From positions 1 through 17,736 of the forward strand of contig JALTFB010000059.1 in assembly GCA_027007615.1 (NCBI GenBank): DNA of 17,736 bases. The letters run 5' to 3'. The position numbers were made by a program, and so were the translations under genes. The notes beneath the pieces were generated by a model. It ran no database searches. It was given only the letters and a program-made list of their open reading frames with translations, and was not told the DNA's origin. This DNA is from Candidatus Shapirobacteria bacterium (GTDB taxonomy: Bacteria; Patescibacteriota; Microgenomatia; UBA12405; UBA6130). Each line of letters begins with the position of its first letter. Position 1 is the first letter of the stretch. This document shows positions 13,271 to 17,736 of this stretch, one piece after another.

Positions 13271-13590
13271 GTTCTGAGATTGTTGCTAGCCAACAGCTGG
13301 TTAGGCCAACGAAATCAGAGCTCTTTGACAGGACGGGCCCGAAGAATTCTTAGCATTCGGCTTTTGAGCTATTCGCTCCGCCTCATGCTGCGAATTTCAA
13401 CGGGAAAAATGGGTTATTGACAGTGAGCGGAGTCACTCCTCCGACGGTGGCCGATTTATCGGACTCCTCGGATGGTGGGACGAAGCGAGCGGCTTGGCGT
13501 ACGACACCTCCTTTAGGTTCCCGTTCCCGGAGAGCGGCCGAAATTCGGCCCCTGCCCGGGGACGGGAAATTTTAAAAAAAGGAGAAAGAA
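13271..13590 (+). ncRNA. Structured 320-nt leader RNA, candidate cis-regulator
   Basis: From the expected start the leader holds, in order: a long hairpin (13273-13319, TCTGA...GTTG-CTAGCCA / TGGTTAG..CAAC...TCAGA); a stem AGCTC/GAGCT (13319-13323 with 13366-13370) enclosing CCGAA/TTCGG (13339-13343 with 13356-13360); a hairpin AGTGA/TCACT (13422-13437); and two 16-nt direct repeats, ACTCCTCCGACGGTGG and ACTCCTCGGATGGTGG (13435-13450 and 13463-13478), separated exactly by the hairpin CCGATTTATCGG. A GC-rich nested hairpin follows (CCCGTTCCCGG with CCGGGGACGGG, 13520-13566). CTCCTTT (13508-13514) is the exact complement of AAAGGAG (13578-13584) at the ribosome site. I do not recognise a known riboswitch class, and it could instead host a separate small RNA. 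Confidence 0.5.
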
Positions 13591-14385
13591 ATGAAAGATG
13601 AAGAAGTCGTAGAAGGCGAAGTAGTTAAGAAGAGAGGCTGGAAGAAGCTTGTTGTTGTTGCCGTTGTGTTGGCATTATTGGCCGGTGGCCTAGTGTTCGC
13701 AGTCTTGCGGTCGCCGAAGTCAGCGACGAAAGCGCCAACGACGCCCACACTGGTGCCCGCCGAAGCAGTCGCAGTCGAGGCCACGCCGACGCCAACGGTC
13801 GCGACGAAAGCCGTGACGCTTGCGCCGACCGAGATGCCGAAAGCAGCAGCCAAGGCAGCGCCGGTCAAGTCTTGCACCTTCAACCCTTTCACCTATGAAG
13901 ATAGTCTCTATCATAATGGGGACGTTTTCGTTAAAGATGGTGTGAAAGCGGTTTGTGAAGAAGGTGTTTGGAAGTTGACTTACCGGGTGACATCCGTAGC
14001 GCCGACAGCAAAGTCGACGGTTGCAGCGGTGAAGCTGACGACAACGGCTGCGAAAGCTAAGGCGACCCCACAACCCCAACAACCACACCCATCTCTCTAC
14101 GTAGAGACGGGGGTCGGAAATACAAATGATTGGAACTTCAAGCTCAAAGCAGGAGAAGTTTTAATCATCGGGGGTTGGAAAGTGGACAATCAATCCGACG
14201 GAGTCTATCGAGCCATTAAGGGCCCAGCAGAGATCACTACCACGGTGACCGACGGATTCGCTGTAGTTGTGCAAAGCAAATGGGCATACCCAGAGTTTTG
14301 TCGTCGCGTCAAAATGGCGGAAAATAATGGATGGGCTCACAAGCACGTCCAAGGGCTTTCTGGCTGGAACTGCGACAAGAAGTAA
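13591..14385 (+). CDS. Membrane-anchored Pro/Thr/Ala-rich surface protein, unknown
   Basis: The 264-residue protein has an acidic then basic N-terminus and one membrane span (about 20-39). Next is a low-complexity linker rich in Ala, Thr and Pro (about 41-92). A small domain (about 93-131) with two cysteines contains YHNGDVFVKDGVKAVCEEG. A second low-complexity linker (about 132-165) is followed by a C-terminal domain (about 166-264) with two more cysteines. The layout is that of a single-pass protein displaying domains outside the cell on flexible stalks. No family is recognised. The start is firm, with AAGGAG ending 6 nt before the ATG. The gene has its own promoter and the long structured leader described above. 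Its linker codons are GC-rich (GCG, ACG, GCC). Confidence 0.75.
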   Translation: MKDEEVVEGEVVKKRGWKKLVVVAVVLALLAGGLVFAVLRSPKSATKAPTTPTLVPAEAVAVEATPTPTVATKAVTLAPTEMPKAAAKAAPVKSCTFNPFTYEDSLYHNGDVFVKDGVKAVCEEGVWKLTYRVTSVAPTAKSTVAAVKLTTTAAKAKATPQPQQPHPSLYVETGVGNTNDWNFKLKAGEVLIIGGWKVDNQSDGVYRAIKGPAEITTTVTDGFAVVVQSKWAYPEFCRRVKMAENNGWAHKHVQGLSGWNCDKK

Positions 14386-14402
14386 CCCCAAACCCCGTCC
14401 CC

Positions 14403-14477
14403 GGAGAGGCAGCCGCGAGGTTGAAAAAATGTGAATAATGTTCACAAAAATTTTTTCAATCTCAAAGCTGCCTCCCC
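14403..14477. terminator. Long imperfect inverted repeat, possible two-way terminator
   Basis: AGGCAGC (14407-14413) pairs with GCTGCCT (14467-14473). Inside, TTGAAAAAAT (14421-14430) pairs with ATTTTTTCAA (14450-14459), and GTGAA/TTCAC (14431-14435 with 14441-14445) closes the loop. The A-run and T-run are within the stem rather than after it, so it is atypical for an intrinsic terminator. Its position right after the stop at 14385 favours that role. Confidence 0.45.
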
Positions 14478-14541
14478 GTTCCCCCCTTGCCTGTAAAACT
14501 TTATCGGCAAAGGCGGAACGAATTAAAAATTGAATTTTCCC

Positions 14542-15435
14542 ATGAAAAATAAAATATTGGCAAACAAACCGTTGGTTTCTGTGATTATGCCGGCTTACAA
14601 CGCCGGTAAATTTTTGGCGCCGGCAATTGAAAGCATCTTGCAGCAAACTTACCGCAATCTCGAATTCATCATTGTTGACGACGCCTCCATTGATAATTCC
14701 TGGCAAATCATCCAAAAATACGCCCGGAAAGACAAAAGAATCCGCGCTTTTCGCAATCCCCAAAATCTGGGCGTCAGCGCCACCGCCAACTTTGCCATTT
14801 CTTTGGCTAAAGGCCAATATATTGCCCGCATGGATGCCGACGACGTTTCCCTGCCCTATCGCCTAGAAAAAGAGCTAAAGTTTTTGCAACAAAATCCGAA
14901 GGCCGTCGCTGTTAGCGGCCAATGCTTGGTTATCAATGAAAAAGATCAAATTATTGGCCGGAAAACCTTTCCTTTGGAAGATAAGCAATTGCGGGAGATG
15001 ATTTTTTGGGCCGTCCCCATGCAACAGCCGGCGATGATGATTAACCGCAAGCTTTTGCCGAAAAACTTTGCTTGGTATTCACCTAAAAAAACCTCCGCCG
15101 AAGAAATAGATCTTTTGTTCCAATTGATGAAATATGGCCAATTGATTAATTTGCCGGAAACAGTTTTATATTATCGTTACCTTTCCAACAGCTTATCGCA
15201 CCAAAATCCCAAGGTAACCTTTTGGCTGACCTTGAAAAGCCGCATCAAAGCCGTCCGAGAAGGCTACCAGCCATCAGTGAGAGGAATTGCCTTGACTTTA
15301 TCGCAAGCGGCAGTCGTGGCGATTTTGCCCAACAAGGCGATTACTTGGCTTTGGCATCTTATCAGGGGTATTCAAGAACGACAAAGCGCTCTTCCCGCTC
15401 CTATTCTCCAACCGGCGGCAGCGACGAGCGTATAG
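14542..15435 (+). CDS. Family-2 (GT-A fold) glycosyltransferase
   Basis: From ATG 14542 the product has 297 residues. An in-frame TTG at 14530 would add only four residues and is less likely. The start LVSVIMPAYNAGKFLAPAI, then FIIVDDASIDNSW and the metal-binding motif MDADD, are standard for GT2 enzymes that move a sugar from a nucleotide-sugar to a lipid or glycan acceptor. Such enzymes are usually cytoplasmic or at the membrane face. After the catalytic part lie a region of acceptor-side residues (about 140-230) and a moderately hydrophobic C-terminus (about 245-280) that may touch the membrane. The donor and acceptor cannot be read from sequence. It probably acts in surface polysaccharide synthesis. 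No Shine-Dalgarno and no firm promoter were found. Confidence 0.9.
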   Translation: MKNKILANKPLVSVIMPAYNAGKFLAPAIESILQQTYRNLEFIIVDDASIDNSWQIIQKYARKDKRIRAFRNPQNLGVSATANFAISLAKGQYIARMDADDVSLPYRLEKELKFLQQNPKAVAVSGQCLVINEKDQIIGRKTFPLEDKQLREMIFWAVPMQQPAMMINRKLLPKNFAWYSPKKTSAEEIDLLFQLMKYGQLINLPETVLYYRYLSNSLSHQNPKVTFWLTLKSRIKAVREGYQPSVRGIALTLSQAAVVAILPNKAITWLWHLIRGIQERQSALPAPILQPAAATSV

Positions 15436-15506
15436 TAAAATCAATTAATGACTCAGGCGGGGTATCGGCATCTGGCAACTTTCAGCTGGCGGGGGCAATT
15501 TATCGG

Positions 15507-15535
15507 TTGACTTGCCTCGAGTTTTATTTTACAAT
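15507..15535 (+). promoter_or_regulatory. Promoter of the AbiE-type module
   Basis: The -35 TTGACT (15507-15512) and -10 TACAAT (15530-15535) are 17 bp apart. Transcription should start near 15542, about 31 nt before the ATG at 15573. Confidence 0.7.
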
Positions 15536-15572
15536 TGGTAGAAATTTTTACTAATTCTGGAATAAAATCGAG

Positions 15573-16226
15573 ATGACAGGAAACAAAACAGAAGAAATTC
15601 TAGGCAGTCTTCCTTACCTAACCAAACAGAACCTGGGCCTTGCCTTGGGGAAAAAGGGAGAGGCGCTAAACTACTGGATTAAAAAATGGCTTCGGGAAGG
15701 CAGGCTTTTGCCCTTGAAAAAGGGTTGCTATGTTGGAGAAATTTATTGGCAAAAAATTAGAGAACGCCGAGAAGAGGAAGCTTATCGAGAATATTTAAGC
15801 AATCTTTTGCGTTCCCCTTCTTACCTTTCACTCCAATATGTTCTTTCCCAAGAAAACTTTATTCCGGAAACCGCTTTTCACCTAACCGCCATCACCAGCA
15901 AAACCGGCCGCTCCTACCAAACCCCCTTGGGCACTTTTTCCTACCGCCACCTGAAACCCGCCCTTTTTGGCGGCTGGCGAGAAAGGCAATGGCAAGAGAA
16001 AACAATCAAAATCGCTTCCTTGGGCAAAGCCTTATTCGATTTTCTTTATTTGCGCCGCTTTGGCGGCAAGAGCGAATTGGCAGAATTTCTTTTCCAGGAA
16101 GGCCGATTCAACTGGGAAGTTTTTTCTAATAAAGAGAAAAAAATTTTTACCAACTGGAGCCAAAAATCCGGCTTGGCTAAAATGAAATTGGCAGTTTATC
16201 TTTTAAAAGGAGGAGGAATGTTGTGA
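15573..16226 (+). CDS. AbiEi-type antitoxin / transcriptional repressor
   Basis: The 217-residue protein begins with a winged-helix-like segment (about 9-54: SLPYLTKQNLGLALGKKG, WIKKWLREGRLLPLKKGCYV), as in AbiEi antitoxins and related abortive-infection regulators. The C-terminal part (about 85-217) is of the AbiEi antitoxin type, ending in a basic stretch. In known AbiE (type IV) systems this protein represses its own promoter and counteracts the nucleotidyltransferase toxin without needing to bind it. The gene overlaps the toxin start by 4 nt (GTGA), and the order antitoxin-toxin is standard for AbiE. The identification depends partly on the clear toxin next door. No Shine-Dalgarno is obvious before the ATG. 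Confidence 0.75.
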   Translation: MTGNKTEEILGSLPYLTKQNLGLALGKKGEALNYWIKKWLREGRLLPLKKGCYVGEIYWQKIRERREEEAYREYLSNLLRSPSYLSLQYVLSQENFIPETAFHLTAITSKTGRSYQTPLGTFSYRHLKPALFGGWRERQWQEKTIKIASLGKALFDFLYLRRFGGKSELAEFLFQEGRFNWEVFSNKEKKIFTNWSQKSGLAKMKLAVYLLKGGGML

Positions 16227-17041
16227 ACCAGCAAAACAAACTTTATCAACGCAATTTGATTAAGGAAAAGATCCAAGACGAGATTCTTAACTTTGTTTAT
16301 AACCACCCCGACTATAAAAACTTAATTTTTACCGGCGGCAGCTGTTTACGCAAGATCTATGGCTTGCCCCGAGCTTCTGAAGATTTAGATTTTGATACCA
16401 CCCAATCCTCTTTTAGCTTGGGAAAATTTGCCTCGGCAGCAGCTGATTATTTCCAAAAGCAAAAAGCCTGGCCTAAGCCAGAAACCAAAATTGCCGGCAA
16501 CCGGAAGACTATCTTTTTTAAATTTGCCGCCCAACGGTTGCCGCCAGCAAATGAGGCAAAAATAGCTCTTGCCCCGAACGAAAAAATTTTTGTCCGCACC
16601 GACTTTGCCTTCACCGACAAAAAATTCACCAACACTGAAGTTAATCCCTACCGCACCCCCTCTTTCAGCCTCTTTATCCTCAGCTACGATTTAAGCACTA
16701 TTTTCGCTCACAAAATTGCCGCTTTTTTACGCAGGGAGTTTTTTAAAGGCAACAAGCAGGCAATTCCTTTCAAAGGGAGAGACCTTTTTGATTTGGTCTG
16801 GCTGCTCCAGCTCTCGGCCCGCAGCAGCTTCCAAATCAGGCCCAACTGGCCGCGAGCTTTTTACCTTTTAAAAGAAAAAGACAAACGCCATATTGTTGCG
16901 CTGGTAATTGAAAAAGTGGAGCAAATTAAAAGGCGGGAAGTTCTTGCCGATTTGGCCCCTTTTATTGAAAACGTCCAGGAACTGGAAAACTTTCTGGATA
17001 GCTACCAATCGGTGATTAAAAATAAGCTGCCATTGGTGTGA
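16223..17041 (+). CDS. AbiEii-type nucleotidyltransferase toxin
   Basis: The 272-residue product starts at GTG 16223, supported by AGGAGGAGG ending about 8 nt upstream. It shows the minimal nucleotidyltransferase signature: GGSCLRKIYG (38-47), then RASEDLDFD (50-58) with acids E53, D54, D56 and D58, and a later acid in FVRTDF (D127). The AbiEii-specific downstream pattern is present as AHKIAAFLRR and KGRDLFDLVWLL. These enzymes add nucleotides to an RNA target (tRNA in characterised members) and stop growth, often as phage defence. The fold residues appear intact, so it should be active. It forms an operon with the antitoxin gene through a GTGA overlap. The exact substrate cannot be read. Confidence 0.85.
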   Translation: MNQQNKLYQRNLIKEKIQDEILNFVYNHPDYKNLIFTGGSCLRKIYGLPRASEDLDFDTTQSSFSLGKFASAAADYFQKQKAWPKPETKIAGNRKTIFFKFAAQRLPPANEAKIALAPNEKIFVRTDFAFTDKKFTNTEVNPYRTPSFSLFILSYDLSTIFAHKIAAFLRREFFKGNKQAIPFKGRDLFDLVWLLQLSARSSFQIRPNWPRAFYLLKEKDKRHIVALVIEKVEQIKRREVLADLAPFIENVQELENFLDSYQSVIKNKLPLV

Positions 17042-17126
17042 AAAGCCAATCGATTGCTCAGGCGGGATGCCGGTATCGGCGGGTTGGCGGAAAAACTTTA
17101 TCGCAACAGGGTAAAATAGGGGAGAG

Positions 17127-17736
17127 ATGAGAAAGAAAATTGATTGGGGAATATTGGGGCTATTGGGGATATTAGGGGTAATTTGGGTAACTAATTTCAC
17201 TCCCGGAACTTGGCTGGCCGGTTGGGACAACTTAATGCCGGAGTTGAATATTTGGCTCAATTTAAAGCGGTCGCTGTTGGCGGTTTGGCAGGAATACCAG
17301 GGCCTCGGCCTGGTCGGCGGCATGGGCCACGCCACCGACTTAATCCGCCAACTCATTCTCTTGCCTTTTATTCTCGCCTTGCCCCATCACTTAATCCGCT
17401 ATTTTTGGCATTTTTCGATGTTGGGATTAGGGACGTTGGGGATGTATTGGGGATTGGGCAAGTTTGAGAAAAAAGAAAGATTCTTGGCCGCCCTTTTTTA
17501 TCTCCTCAACTTTGGCACCATCCAAATATTTTGGCCGCCTTATGAGGCCTTTTCCACCTTTTGGGGCTTTTTCCCTTGGCTGGTTTTCCTTCTTTGGCAA
17601 GTTTTAGAAAAGCCCAGCCGCAAAAATTGGCGCCTGCTTATCTTGATCAACATTCTCGCCATCCCCTCTTTTTATATCCAAACTTTATTTTTGATTTATT
17701 TGGGAGTTCTGGGAATTTTGGGGCTGGCGGCAATAT
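17127..17736 (+). CDS. Multi-span membrane protein, possible GT-C-type glycosyltransferase (partial)
   Basis: The gene opens at ATG 17127 and is still open at the right edge, giving 203 residues. There is a first membrane span (about 7-22), then an outside loop with AGWDNLMPELNIWLNLKRS and WQEYQGLGLVGGMGHATDL. Several more spans follow (from about 85 on: LILLPFILALPHHLIRYFWHF, FLAALFYLLNFGTIQIFW and LLILINILAIPSF, approximate limits). An acidic residue in the first outside loop (D34 in GWDN) followed by many spans is the plan of GT-C glycosyltransferases that use lipid-linked sugars. I associate this loop pattern with Microgenomates proteins from memory only. A TAAAAT lies 9 nt before the ATG, and GGGGAG close to it could be a poor ribosome site. 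Confidence 0.7.
   Translation, partial: MRKKIDWGILGLLGILGVIWVTNFTPGTWLAGWDNLMPELNIWLNLKRSLLAVWQEYQGLGLVGGMGHATDLIRQLILLPFILALPHHLIRYFWHFSMLGLGTLGMYWGLGKFEKKERFLAALFYLLNFGTIQIFWPPYEAFSTFWGFFPWLVFLLWQVLEKPSRKNWRLLILINILAIPSFYIQTLFLIYLGVLGILGLAAI

Noticed and set aside
13271..13590. Known RNA such as tmRNA, RNase P RNA, 6S RNA or a glycine riboswitch in the long leader
   Set aside because: None of the conserved cores I know of was found. The tandem 16-mers only superficially recall a tandem riboswitch.
14161..14817. 218-residue leftward frame
   Set aside because: It is antisense to the surface-protein and glycosyltransferase genes and crosses the long inverted repeat between them.
15436..17126. 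Similarity between the gaps 15436-15506 and 17042-17110 (both contain CTCAGGCGGG)
   Set aside because: The match is about 10 bp with only scattered agreement beyond it, too little to call a repeat.
1..17736. CRISPR array, tRNA genes or transposase genes
   Set aside because: No regularly spaced identical repeats, no tRNA T-loop signatures in a cloverleaf and no transposase motifs were seen on either strand. This was by eye; a tRNA or profile search could still find something missed.

Overview
The window looks like a chromosomal segment of a Candidate Phyla Radiation (Patescibacteria) bacterium, most likely in the Microgenomates group. That is an inference. It rests on short compact genes, many start codons lying directly on a -10 box, a set of large unrecognised proteins, and a membrane protein of a type I associate with Microgenomates genomes (17127 to the right edge). 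TGA serves as a normal stop (for example at 1321-1323, 2976-2978 and 17039-17041), so this is not one of the CPR lineages that read TGA as glycine. No tRNA, rRNA, CRISPR array or recognisable transposase gene was seen.

Layout. 1-139: start of a leftward membrane-anchored protein. 215-545 and 5641-5987: two direct copies of a highly structured non-coding repeat, each containing a segment that can fold into a gapless four-way junction. 656-1323: a VapBC-type toxin-antitoxin pair. 1507-2373: a lipoprotein gene behind a long leader. 2673-4594: two coupled AT-rich genes of unknown function. 4784-5638: folD. 6008-7477 (leftward): a RelA/SpoT protein with an intact synthetase site but altered hydrolase residues. 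7546-8916 (leftward) and 9080-10351 (rightward): a divergent pair of homologous FHA-PP2C proteins, one apparently active and the other with a ruined active site. 10576-13206: a large protein with a twin-arginine signal. 13271-14385: a membrane-anchored Pro/Thr/Ala-rich protein behind a roughly 320-nt structured leader. 14542-15435: a family-2 glycosyltransferase. 15573-17041: an AbiE-type (type IV) toxin-antitoxin pair. 17127-17736: a truncated multi-membrane-span protein.

Two styles of gene expression stand out. At seven genes the start codon sits only 5-9 nt downstream of a good -10 hexamer and no Shine-Dalgarno is seen, so their mRNAs are probably leaderless or nearly so. Two exported or surface proteins (1693 and 13591) instead have near-consensus promoters, leaders of about 185 and 320 nt, strong Shine-Dalgarno sites, and an upstream 7-nt exact complement of that site, which suggests RNA-level control.

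Functionally, the centre of the window reads as signalling (alarmone synthesis, phosphoprotein binding and dephosphorylation). The two flanks carry toxin-antitoxin modules, cell-envelope genes and genes of foreign appearance.
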